Below are positions 55,620-63,439 of a stretch of 64,000 bases of DNA, piece after piece (within the stretch, counting starts at the first letter, position 1; the number at the start of each line of letters is the position of its first letter). This DNA comes from Paraliobacillus zengyii (lineage in GTDB: Bacteria > Bacillota > Bacilli > Bacillales > Amphibacillaceae): the NCBI RefSeq assembly GCF_003268595.1, contig NZ_CP029797.1, forward strand, positions 889,501-953,500, in the 5' to 3' direction. The notes beneath the pieces are model-generated. The model saw only the letters and a list, made by a program, of their open reading frames with translations. It ran no database searches and was not told the origin of the DNA. A program made the translations under genes and the position numbers.

Positions 55620-56100
55620 CGCAGTAGATCGAAACTGCGACGTAGTTAGACTTTATTACCCGCTACGCTCCACAAGTGAAATGGACTCGCTTTCCGTGGG
55701 CACGGCTTCAGCTAACTCGGATAAGCAAAGACCGCTTTCCGAGTGGATCTTCAGCCCGTGGGATTGCGATTACTCATCCCATCGAAAACATTTGCTGTTC
55801 CTGCAGGAGTGTCGCCCATTTCACTTGATCCACTGGTTTTGTCTTTAAACATTTTATGAACTACAAATAAACACATTAATCATTAGTTTCTTGAAAATAT
55901 TTCGACATGATTCTGTCTTACACTTAAAAATAAATCCACTAATCAGCGAAGGAAGCAAATGGTTGAGACTCCTGTGGGAATAGCACGAACCGAAGATCCT
56001 CTATAGAAGCGTTCTTTGCTTCTATAGATAGCTGAGGTTGTGCCCACGGAAAGCGAAACTATTTGCTGACGTAGCGAGTAAGACCAGATTGTTACGTCTT
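55620..56100. repeat. Paired palindrome locus E (elements E1 and E2)
   Basis: E1 (arms 55673-55684 and 55815-55827, CAAGTGAAATGG with its complement) holds the side hairpin with loop TGCGATTACTC. E2 (arms 55954-55964 and 56057-56067) is the short type with inner stem CTATAGAAGC / GCTTCTATAG. Convergent, 127-nt spacer. From about 55670 to 56112 it is a near-identical inverted copy of locus A, spacer included; they differ mainly in the inner hairpin of E1/A2. A small hairpin TCGCAGT / AACTGCGA (about 55619-55639) precedes it. It lies between convergent addA and gerPF. Confidence 0.88.
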
Positions 56101-56189
56101 AGTTGATGGTTATTCGGCGATGATCTAGTTGGGTTTATCGTTTTGTTTAATAATTAATTGTTATGTAAAAGTGGGGTTCCCCACTTATT

Positions 56190-56405
56190 TTATGCGTTAC
56201 CACTAACTACTTGATCTACGACATCTGGATCAATTGCATTTGTTGCGTTAAAGCCAGTGTTTGTATTGATAAAGTCTCCAGTGTTAAAAGCCCCAGAACC
56301 AGCAGCTGTTTTGGAGGCGCTCTTTGGTGCTAAATAAAAACTATCACCGAAATTAATTACACCACCAACTTCGTTAATTTTAATCGGTCCAACAATCGAC
56401 GGCAT
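56190..56405 (-). CDS. gerPF: Spore germination protein GerPF
   Basis: 71 residues from the ATG at 56405 (AGGTGTG about 7 nt upstream), giving MPSIVGPIKINEVGG, the usual GerPF start. Middle SGAFNTGDFINT and acidic C-terminus as in the family, also related to GerPA. GerP proteins are inner-coat components that let germinants pass through the spore coat. Last gene of the gerPA-gerPF operon on the minus strand, 47 nt after gerPE. Confidence 0.95.
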   Translation of the reverse strand: MPSIVGPIKINEVGGVINFGDSFYLAPKSASKTAAGSGAFNTGDFINTNTGFNATNAIDPDVVDQVVSGNA

Positions 56406-56452
56406 TTTGACACACCTACTTTTTCGTGTATTTATCATATCGTATGCATATA

Positions 56453-56824
56453 TTATTTGTTTGTTCCTTGTAGAATCCGAATATGCTTTATCCTTGCCTC
56501 AGATTGGATTGATTTTAGATTTCCTACTTGCATAACGGAAGAAGCACTTAGCCCTGTAACGTCAACAGAATTCACTGTAATCATTGCTTTGTGATTGGTT
56601 GTTCTTCTTATTACTGGTGTTCCAGGTGTAAATGAAGGGGACGGTCTTTCAAATATAGGGAAATCCGAAAACGCGATTCCTTCATCTGATTGTATGTCAC
56701 TTTCCCTCTGAATAGCGATCGCTTTACTTGTCTGTTTGGAACGTTTTGCATCACCAATTTCTAGAATAGAAGAATAACCAATAGAATTGACACGTACTAG
56801 CTTGACATTACTCGTGTGTAACAT
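56453..56824 (-). CDS. gerPE: Spore germination protein GerPE
   Basis: 123 residues from ATG 56824, which has TTGGAGA 5-6 nt upstream; the longer frame to 56932 runs into gerPD. The N-terminal VKLVRVNSIGYSSILEIGD and the AIQRESD block are characteristic of GerPE, and a second VNSVDVTGLSASSVMQVG repeat lies near the C-terminus, so the protein seems built of two related beta-rich units shared with GerPB/PD. Overlaps gerPD by 17 nt. Confidence 0.93.
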   Translation of the reverse strand: MLHTSNVKLVRVNSIGYSSILEIGDAKRSKQTSKAIAIQRESDIQSDEGIAFSDFPIFERPSPSFTPGTPVIRRTTNHKAMITVNSVDVTGLSASSVMQVGNLKSIQSEARIKHIRILQGTNK

Positions 56825-57014
56825 TATTTTCTCCAACATCCATTCGACTAAGTGGCAACAATGAGCCAACAATATAGGAGTCTGGTGGTGTATCGTAATA
56901 CGATTGGAGTTGCATCGAATCATTGTCTCCAACTAAGAAAACGGATGAAGAAGATATTGCTGTGATATCTACATTACCAACGTGTAATTTCCAATTATGC
57001 ACTTCAAAATTCAT
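56808..57014 (-). CDS. gerPD: Spore germination protein GerPD
   Basis: 68 residues, a little longer than the 58 of B. subtilis GerPD because of the C-terminal tail DVGENNVTHE that overlaps gerPE. Core motif ISSSSVFLVGDNDSM and YDTPPDSYIVGSLLPL match GerPD. ATG preceded by AAAGGAGA. Inner spore coat. Confidence 0.92.
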   Translation of the reverse strand: MNFEVHNWKLHVGNVDITAISSSSVFLVGDNDSMQLQSYYDTPPDSYIVGSLLPLSRMDVGENNVTHE

Positions 57015-57019
57015 AAGAA

Positions 57020-57583
57020 CTAATCTCCTTTATTTGTTTTTTTCTCAAAATAGAGACGTAAGGAATGTGGAATTTCAGCTTGAATTTGTTGCTGAATGTA
57101 AGTCTCTAATTGTTGATTATTTTTAATTTGTTGCTTTATTCCTTCCTGTTCATAGTAAGTTACACGTCCTGGTAGTTGTTTTCGAATATCTTCTAAAAGC
57201 AACTGTCTGTTAGACTCATCTAGTTGGTACTGATATTCATGAACGAGTTGTTGCAACATCGTATCTCCTTCACGTGTTAGATAATTATCTAATTCATGGA
57301 TTAACTGTTGATGATTTTGTTTTTGACTGCGAAGTGGAAGTGAAAAATTATCCATTTTAGTGAAGTCTTCTGGTGCTAAACCAATATGCAATGTGCCGTC
57401 CATCCGTTCAATTTTTAATTGATCGAAATGATATTCTAACTTTTCAATTGTAGTTTGTTGGTTTGTGGGTTGTTGATATTCCATTTGATCAAGTCTTTCT
57501 GTAAGTGTTTGAATTTTTTTATCTTGTTCTATTATATGTTGATGCAGTTGCTGAATGTATTCATACCATGCGGGATCGTTCAC
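57020..57583 (-). CDS. gerPC: Spore germination protein GerPC
   Basis: 187 residues, GTG start. The N-terminal part is a Gln-rich coiled coil (about 8-60), then KIERMDGTLHIGLAPEDF and a long helical C-terminus ending in PHSLRLYFEKK, as in GerPC, the one larger member of the gerP set. Gene order PB-PC-PD is as in B. subtilis. Confidence 0.92.
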   Translation of the reverse strand: MNDPAWYEYIQQLHQHIIEQDKKIQTLTERLDQMEYQQPTNQQTTIEKLEYHFDQLKIERMDGTLHIGLAPEDFTKMDNFSLPLRSQKQNHQQLIHELDNYLTREGDTMLQQLVHEYQYQLDESNRQLLLEDIRKQLPGRVTYYEQEGIKQQIKNNQQLETYIQQQIQAEIPHSLRLYFEKKTNKGD

Positions 57584-57658
57584 ACCTTACCCCTCCTCGC
57601 TACAAGTCAAGTGTATAGTTATCTTCTACTAATATATGTGTCAGTAGCCCAATTGTGC

Positions 57659-57868
57659 TTACGATGGGGGAATAAGTGGTACTAGTGGTGTATCTACACC
57701 AGGCTGTAATTCAGCGGGTTCAGCGAGATCTTGGTATTCACCTGTGTTATAGAGCTGGGATGAGGCTTGGATTGATCCAGCGCTTCCAATTTGAAGAACA
57801 GAAGAGTTTGAAATACTGCCGATCTTCAACATATGAATAGCTATTGATTGATGAACGGTTAAATCCAC
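57659..57868 (-). CDS. gerPB: Spore germination protein GerPB
   Basis: 69 residues, GTG start at 57868 behind GAGGTGTGA. Core HMLKIGSISNSSVLQIGSAGSIQ followed by a Pro/Glu-rich tail is the GerPB type (motif given in part). The gene lies 17 nt after gerPA. The C-terminal PLVPLIPPS is also typical. Confidence 0.92.
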   Translation of the reverse strand: MDLTVHQSIAIHMLKIGSISNSSVLQIGSAGSIQASSQLYNTGEYQDLAEPAELQPGVDTPLVPLIPPS

Positions 57869-57885
57869 TTCTCACACCTCAATCT

Positions 57886-58104
57886 TTATAAACTCGATAT
57901 CACTTGATCGAATTTGTCTTGGTCATTTATTGTTGTATTCGTTTGATCTAACTGAATGGTAATACCGTCTCCAGTGTTAAAGGAACCACCACCTGCAAAA
58001 GTTTTTGCACTAGAATTGGGTTGCATCATGTAAACATCACCTATATGAAAAATACTTGATGTACCAATCGTTATTACTTTCACAGCGCCGACTATAGCAG
58101 GCAT
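57886..58104 (-). CDS. gerPA: Spore germination protein GerPA
   Basis: 72 residues; MPAIVGAVKVITIG start, SSIFHIGDVY and SFNTGDG motifs mark GerPA. First gene of the operon, ATG behind AAAGGAGGAG. A weak sigma-K-like promoter can be drawn on the minus strand (an AC about 16 nt before CATAAACTG, the -10 having one mismatch to CATAnnnTA), which would agree with late mother-cell expression; I give that site low weight. Confidence 0.94.
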   Translation of the reverse strand: MPAIVGAVKVITIGTSSIFHIGDVYMMQPNSSAKTFAGGGSFNTGDGITIQLDQTNTTINDQDKFDQVISSL

Positions 58105-58140
58105 TTTAACTCCTCCTTTTTTAGCAGTTTATGAAACTGA

Positions 58141-58169
58141 TTCAATTCTGTGTCATTTTCCTATACAAT
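58141..58169 (+). promoter_or_regulatory. Candidate sigma-A promoter of the DUF418 gene
   Basis: TTCAAT (58141-58146), 17-nt spacer, TACAAT (58164-58169); start near 58176, leader about 35 nt. Confidence 0.5.
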
Positions 58170-58210
58170 AGAATGTATGACAGTTTAGATGATTAGGGAG
58201 AGGCGATTTT

Positions 58211-59380
58211 ATGAATCAACAGGTATCACCTTTAACAGAAAAAAAGCGATTAACCTGGATTGATGCAGCAAGAGGATTTGCTATTCTTGGAATATTTATG
58301 GTCAATGTACCTGCTTTTAATGCTCCTTATTTTTTGTATGGTGGGGAGGATACCTTTTGGACATCTGGTATCGATCAAAGCATTCAAGTATTTATTGATA
58401 TTTTTTTTCAGGCTAGTTTTTATACGTTATTTTCCTTTTTATTTGGATTTGGAATTCAAGTAATAGTTGAAAATATCAAACGAAGAGAGCAGCCTGTTAA
58501 CAAACTGATTTTTCGACGTTTAGTCATACTAATTGGTTTCGGTTTGATTCATGCGTTTTTAATCTGGCATGGGGATATTCTGCTTACATATGGCATTATT
58601 GGTATGTTTCTGTTTTTATTCTTTAAAAGATCGAATCGGACATTGATTGCCTGGGCAATTAGCTTATTAACCATTCCGACGTTGTTATACACGTGGGCTT
58701 TGTATCCTTTTCGTGACCAATTGGGTGGCTATAACCTCACTGCGATCGAAGAAGCAGTTAATCGCTATGGATCAGGAAGTTTACTAGATATATGGGCACA
58801 GAATTTGCAAGATTGGTCTTACAGCAATGGTGTTTTCACTTACTTTATCTTAGCATGTAATCTGTTACCGTTATTTTTACTAGGAATGGTAACAGCTCGA
58901 AAGAAATGGTTGCATAATGTTGAAGCACACCAATCATTTTTGCATAAAGTCTGGTTCGTTTCCTTGGTATTGTTTGTTGGCATAAAAGCAGGATTATATA
59001 TATGGGGGAATCCAGCATGGTTATCCATGATTCAAGATAGTATTGGTGGGTCAGCATCAGCGATCTTTTACTTGACGACAATTACATTAGCGTATCAACG
59101 AACATTCTGGCAAAAAGTATTTAAGCCATTTACGTATGTAGGTCGAATGTCATTATCGAATTATATCTTCCAATCAATTGTATGCTTTTTCTTGTTTTAT
59201 TCGACTGGATTTGGGTTATATGGTAATATAAAACCACTTGGAAGTATCGGTATCGTATGCGCAGTTTACCTTGTTCAGATCTTGCTCAGCAGTATCTATG
59301 TGAAACGCTATCGTTTTGGTCCAATTGAGTGGGTATGGCGTCGTTTCATGTACATGGAGAAGTTACCGAACAAACGATAA
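58211..59380 (+). CDS. DUF418-family membrane protein (YeiB-like)
   Basis: 389 residues with about ten hydrophobic helices. The N-terminal RLTWIDAARGFAILGIFMVN and the C-terminal DUF418 domain (about 230-385, with TYVGRMSLSNYIFQS and RFGPIEWVWRRFMY) place it in the YeiB/DUF418 group, thought to be related to acyltransferase-like membrane proteins. Substrate unknown. GGGAGAGG before ATG. Divergent from the gerP operon. Confidence 0.88.
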   Translation: MNQQVSPLTEKKRLTWIDAARGFAILGIFMVNVPAFNAPYFLYGGEDTFWTSGIDQSIQVFIDIFFQASFYTLFSFLFGFGIQVIVENIKRREQPVNKLIFRRLVILIGFGLIHAFLIWHGDILLTYGIIGMFLFLFFKRSNRTLIAWAISLLTIPTLLYTWALYPFRDQLGGYNLTAIEEAVNRYGSGSLLDIWAQNLQDWSYSNGVFTYFILACNLLPLFLLGMVTARKKWLHNVEAHQSFLHKVWFVSLVLFVGIKAGLYIWGNPAWLSMIQDSIGGSASAIFYLTTITLAYQRTFWQKVFKPFTYVGRMSLSNYIFQSIVCFFLFYSTGFGLYGNIKPLGSIGIVCAVYLVQILLSSIYVKRYRFGPIEWVWRRFMYMEKLPNKR

Positions 59381-59406
59381 ATCTATAGTATAGGAGGAAA
59401 AAAGAA

Positions 59407-59791
59407 ATGATTCATTTACACATCACAGCATGGGTTCTAGCACTTATTTTATTTGCAGTTACCTTTTCATTCTACAAAAACAAAAAACAAAAAACAAAAA
59501 CCAGCGAAAATAATGCATATGATTACAAGACTTACCTATCTATTAATCTTATATTCTGGAGGCGACTTATTCTATAATTATATTGTCTCAGGTACTTGGA
59601 ATAGTTATATGGCGGAGTTGATTATCAAAGCTGCTGCAGGACTATGGGTAATCGCTTGCTTGGAAATCCTGTTAGTTCGATATGCAAAAGGGAAACCGAC
59701 GAAAGGATTCATGGTCCAATTAGCTGTCTCATTAGTAATTGTGCTTGCATTAGGGTTTGGCCGATTACCATGGGGATTTTTACCCTTATAA
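59407..59791 (+). pseudogene. yisL: yisL (UPF0344) disrupted by a 7-bp repeat expansion
   Basis: Starting at ATG 59407 (behind AGGAGG, about 59392), frame 1 reads MIHLHITAWVLALILFAV..., the YisL N-terminus, but continues into an unrelated peptide and stops near 59577. The rest of YisL (KIMHMITRLTYLLILYSGG onward, to 59791) is in frame 2. The change of frame falls in a run of CAAAAA(A) units. Deleting one 7-bp unit restores a single frame whose linker has the same length as in B. subtilis YisL. YisL is a four-helix membrane protein of unknown role. This may be a true disruption, a reversible switch, or a sequencing error. Confidence 0.8.
59475..59502 (+). repeat. Heptamer-like tandem repeat inside yisL
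   Basis: Four units C-A5, C-A6, C-A6, C-A5 followed by CC. Two are exact 7-bp copies (CAAAAAA, 59481-59487 and 59488-59494). Gain or loss of one unit moves the reading frame by one. Confidence 0.85.
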
Positions 59792-59865
59792 GATTGGAAG
59801 AAGAGAGAGTTTTACTCGTATTATATGAGTGGAACTCTTTTTATTTTGTTTCTATTAATTTTTCT

Positions 59866-59949
59866 GAAAGGTGCATATAATTTGCGGAAGGGATCATATA
59901 TTTCGCTGAAGGACGCATATAATTATCTAACGGCTCATATATTCCTTAT
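59866..59949 (+). repeat. Four degenerate 21-bp tandem repeats upstream of asnO
   Basis: Units start at 59866, 59887, 59908 and 59929. Each is 21 bp and has a purine-rich GAAGG-like start (AACGG in unit 4) and CATATAATT or CATATATT in the middle at the same offset. The last units also take part in a 12-bp inverted repeat (59919-59930 with 59950-59961) and an 8-bp one (59932-59939 with 59959-59966) that cannot form fully at the same time. The remainder of 59792-60055 shows nothing else I can name. Confidence 0.65.
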
Positions 59950-60055
59950 TTAGATAATTATGAGCCTTTAATAGTTGGCACATTCCCCGCCGCCCATCAT
60001 ATAAATAGACATAAGATTTATTTTTCAATATGCGAGAGGATGTGGTGATCAAATT

Positions 60056-61903
60056 ATGTGCGGTATAACAGGATGGATTGATTATCAAAAGGATTTAACT
60101 AAGTCCGAGCAAACAATAAAAAATATGGCAAATGCCTTGCAACATAGAGGGCCAGATGAACAAAAAGAGTGGATCGATACACATGTAGCGTTTGGACATA
60201 AGCGTTTGGTTGTTGTTGATCCTGCTGGTGGAAAGCAACCAATGCATTGTCTAAAAGAAGATAATGATTATGTGCTTGTTTATAACGGAGAACTCTATAA
60301 TACCGAGGATATCCGAACTGAATTACAAACACGCGGGTGGCACTTTGATTCACATTCTGATACAGAGGTATTGTTGAAAAGCTATATCGAGTGGAAGGAA
60401 GAGTGTGTAGAGAAATTTAATGGGATCTTTGCATTTGCTATTTGGGATTCTAAGAATGAAAAACTTTTTCTCGCTCGTGATCGTTTAGGTGTTAAACCAT
60501 TATTTTATACCGAAAAAAATGGTTCATTTCTTTTTGCTTCGGAAATCAAAGGACTACTAGCACATGAAGACGTAAAAGCCGTTCTAGATCAAGATGGAGT
60601 GAGTGAACTGTTAGCTCTTGGACCATCTAGAACACCTGGTAATGGCGTCTTTAAGGGTATTAATGAATTAAAAGCTGCACATGTTGGTATAGTCGACCGT
60701 AACGGTTTTCGTACAAAAAGGTATTGGAACGTTAAAAGCAAAGCCCATAAAGATAGTCTTGAGGAAACGGCAAAGCAAATACGTTTCTTACTTACAGATG
60801 CAGTAGAACGCCAACTCGTTTCTGATGTTCCAATTGGGACTTTTTTATCTGGTGGTGTTGATTCAAGTGCAATTACAGCAATTGCAGCAAATTATCTAAA
60901 AAAAGAAAAGCAGCAAACTCTCCCAACTTTTTCAATCGATTATGAAGATAATGCACGTTATTTTAAGAAAAGCACCTTCCAGCCAAACAGTGATGCAGAT
61001 TTTATAGGGAAAATGGTTGATGCATGCAAAACAGAACAGCATACGTATGTACTCGATAATGAAACGCTAGCCGACTTATTAAAAAATGCAGTTGAATACC
61101 GTGATCTTCCTGGAATGGCGGATGTTGATAGTTCACTGTATTGGTTCTGTGGAAAAACAAAAGAAGAGATAACAGTTGCGCTTTCCGGAGAATGTGCGGA
61201 TGAGATATTTGGTGGGTATCCCTGGTTTTACAGGGAAGAAGATTTAGATCGTGAAGGCTTCCCTTGGATTCGATCAGCAGATGTTCGAACCGGTTTACTA
61301 ACAAAAGAATGGCAAGATAAACTAGACCTACATGAATATATGCTCGCTCGTTACCAAGAAACAGTTGACGAAACACCTGTTTATGATGGTGAAAGTGAAA
61401 TCGATAAGAAGAGAAGACAAATGTTCTATTTGAATATGCATTGGTTTATGCCAACATTATTAGATCGAAAAGATCGTATGAGCATGGGGGCAAGTTTCGA
61501 AGCGCGCGTCCCGTTTAGTGATCACCGTTTAGTTGAATATGTATGGAATATTCCGTGGGAAATGAAGACATATCAAGGTAGAGAAAAGGGCATTCTAAGA
61601 AAAGCTTTAGAAGGGTTACTTCCAGATGAAATTTTATATCGAAAGAAAAGTCCATATCCGAAGACACATCACCCTGCTTATACAGCTGCGGTTGTAGGAT
61701 GGATGAATCAAATTATTGCTGATCCAAATGCGCGATTATTTGATTTATTTGATAAAGAATCAATTAAAAAACTTGTCGCTAGTGAAGGAAAAGAAATTGA
61801 TACACCATGGTTTGGTCAACTTATGCGAGGGCCTCAATTACTAGCTTATTTAGGGCAAGTAGATTACTGGTTACGGAAATATGATATTGAAATAGAAAAG
61901 TAA
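60056..61903 (+). CDS. asnO: Glutamine-hydrolysing asparagine synthetase (AsnO/AsnB type)
   Basis: 615 residues, as AsnO (YisO) of B. subtilis. N-terminal class II amidotransferase domain with nucleophile Cys2 (MCGITGW), NGELYN (about 78) and GDSHTDTEV-like SHSDTEVLL; C-terminal synthetase domain with the PP-loop SGGVDSSAI (about 269-277) and GECADEIFGGYPWF (about 380-393). Makes Asn from Asp, ATP and Gln. AsnO in B. subtilis is linked to sporulation; its place beside yisL and the MATE gene matches yisL-yisO-yisQ. ATG about 6 nt after GGTGATC. Confidence 0.93.
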   Translation: MCGITGWIDYQKDLTKSEQTIKNMANALQHRGPDEQKEWIDTHVAFGHKRLVVVDPAGGKQPMHCLKEDNDYVLVYNGELYNTEDIRTELQTRGWHFDSHSDTEVLLKSYIEWKEECVEKFNGIFAFAIWDSKNEKLFLARDRLGVKPLFYTEKNGSFLFASEIKGLLAHEDVKAVLDQDGVSELLALGPSRTPGNGVFKGINELKAAHVGIVDRNGFRTKRYWNVKSKAHKDSLEETAKQIRFLLTDAVERQLVSDVPIGTFLSGGVDSSAITAIAANYLKKEKQQTLPTFSIDYEDNARYFKKSTFQPNSDADFIGKMVDACKTEQHTYVLDNETLADLLKNAVEYRDLPGMADVDSSLYWFCGKTKEEITVALSGECADEIFGGYPWFYREEDLDREGFPWIRSADVRTGLLTKEWQDKLDLHEYMLARYQETVDETPVYDGESEIDKKRRQMFYLNMHWFMPTLLDRKDRMSMGASFEARVPFSDHRLVEYVWNIPWEMKTYQGREKGILRKALEGLLPDEILYRKKSPYPKTHHPAYTAAVVGWMNQIIADPNARLFDLFDKESIKKLVASEGKEIDTPWFGQLMRGPQLLAYLGQVDYWLRKYDIEIEK

Positions 61904-61904
61904 A

Positions 61905-61932
61905 AGAAGCAGAGGATTACTCCTCTGCTTCT
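61905..61932. terminator. Bidirectional terminator between asnO and yisQ
   Basis: Perfect stem AGAAGCAGAGGA / TCCTCTGCTTCT with loop TTAC. Confidence 0.88.
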
Positions 61933-63278
61933 TTAGTATAAACAAATGATTTGCGGATCCAAACTTTTGAACGCCACCGACCAAGCATTAAAATTCCGCG
62001 AAGCCATTCGTCAGCAATAAAGCCAATCCAAACACCGACTAGTCCAAGCTCTAAAAATATTCCGAAAAACCATGCGAAAGTAACACTGACTCCCCACATA
62101 GATAAAACGCCAACAAATACAGGGAATTTAACATCACCAGCTGCACGCAAGGAATTAATCACAACTAAATTAAAAGCACGTCCTGGCTCTAGAATGATTG
62201 TTATGAGTAGGAGCAATGCACCTGATTCAATAATAGAGTCATTATTAGTGAAAATACCGAGTAAAAAATCACTAGAAAAATAGACAACAACGGCTGCAAA
62301 AGTACTTACTACAATCGCAATTTGGAGACTTCTAATTCCACGTTTGTATGCAGAATCAATGTCACCCGCACCAATCATATGACCAATTAATATTTGAGTT
62401 CCTTGCCCGATTGCAATCGAAAACAAGAGAATAAACATCATAATATTTTGGACATATACTTTCGTTGTAATTGCTGCTGTACCGAGCTGTGCGATGAAAT
62501 AAGTGATTACCATTTGGCTACCATTATAAGATAATTGCTCTCCAGCTGAAGGAATACCAATGTTTAATAAGTGTCTCACGTTTGCTTTTTCATATTTATA
62601 AAAGGATTGAAACGGTAAGGTTCCTTTATTTCGTTTCACTAAAATAACAAGTAGTAGTAGAAATCCTAAAAATCTACTAATGATCGTGGAATAGGCAACT
62701 CCTTCCACGCCAAGAACTGGGAAATCAAACGGTCCAAAAATCACAAAATAATTTCCAATAATATTAATGATATTCATACCGATTGTTACGTACATAGTAT
62801 CCTTAGTAAATCCGTAACTACGCAAGATTGCAGCAACGGTCATAATCAAAGCTTGCACAAAGATTAAACCACCAACAATATTCATATAGGCATCTGCATC
62901 GGCCATTAACTCATTAGGTAAGTCCATAAGGTTAAGTAACGAGCGGCTAAATATAAATAAGCCAAGACTTAATAATAAGGAAAAAATTAAATTAAGGCTA
63001 ATTGATGTGACTGCAATTTTGCCAGCGACAAGTGCATTATCAGCACCAAGATTCTGTGCAATCAGTATTGCAGCACCAGCCGCAACAAAACCAAACATAA
63101 CAATCACAACAGATAATATTTGATTTGAGACGCCGACTGCTGCAACAGCATTATCTGAGTATTGACTGAGCATTAAGGTATCAGCGTTTCCCATCAACAT
63201 ATGAAGTAGAATTTCAATGAAAATTGGCCAGGTTAAAGCGTATAAGGTCATTTTTTGAGGTGTATTCGATTTATTCAA
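61917..63278 (-). CDS. yisQ: MATE-family multidrug/Na+ exporter YisQ
   Basis: 453 residues from TTG 63278, which has AAAGGAG 7 nt upstream; the longer frame to 63446 would add 56 mostly polar residues and pass the ribosome binding site. Twelve membrane helices in two homologous halves; motifs NADTLMLSQYSDNAVAAVGV (helix 1-2) and GQGTQILIGHMIGAGD (helix 8 region) are typical of NorM/DinF MATE exporters that expel cations or drugs against Na+ or H+. Convergent with asnO. Confidence 0.9.
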   Translation of the reverse strand: MNKSNTPQKMTLYALTWPIFIEILLHMLMGNADTLMLSQYSDNAVAAVGVSNQILSVVIVMFGFVAAGAAILIAQNLGADNALVAGKIAVTSISLNLIFSLLLSLGLFIFSRSLLNLMDLPNELMADADAYMNIVGGLIFVQALIMTVAAILRSYGFTKDTMYVTIGMNIINIIGNYFVIFGPFDFPVLGVEGVAYSTIISRFLGFLLLLVILVKRNKGTLPFQSFYKYEKANVRHLLNIGIPSAGEQLSYNGSQMVITYFIAQLGTAAITTKVYVQNIMMFILLFSIAIGQGTQILIGHMIGAGDIDSAYKRGIRSLQIAIVVSTFAAVVVYFSSDFLLGIFTNNDSIIESGALLLLITIILEPGRAFNLVVINSLRAAGDVKFPVFVGVLSMWGVSVTFAWFFGIFLELGLVGVWIGFIADEWLRGILMLGRWRSKVWIRKSFVYTKEAEE

Positions 63279-63439
63279 AAAATCACTCCTTTTCCGTAAA
63301 AAAAATAAAAAGTTAACGTTTTCATAAAACCACACGATAATAACTTTACTTCTCCATGAAGGAAAAGGCAATCTTTTTTTAAGGTTTTTGCAAACAACGT
63401 TGCTTTCACTATTCGAATTTGAGAGGAACTCTGTCGTAA

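Noticed and set aside
59475..59502. AAAAAAC heptamers in yisL as a programmed -1 ribosomal frameshift site
   Set aside because: Neither heptamer is in the A-AAA-AAC phase required for canonical -1 slippage in the incoming frame, and a +1 (or -2) change is needed. Repeat expansion explains the data more simply.
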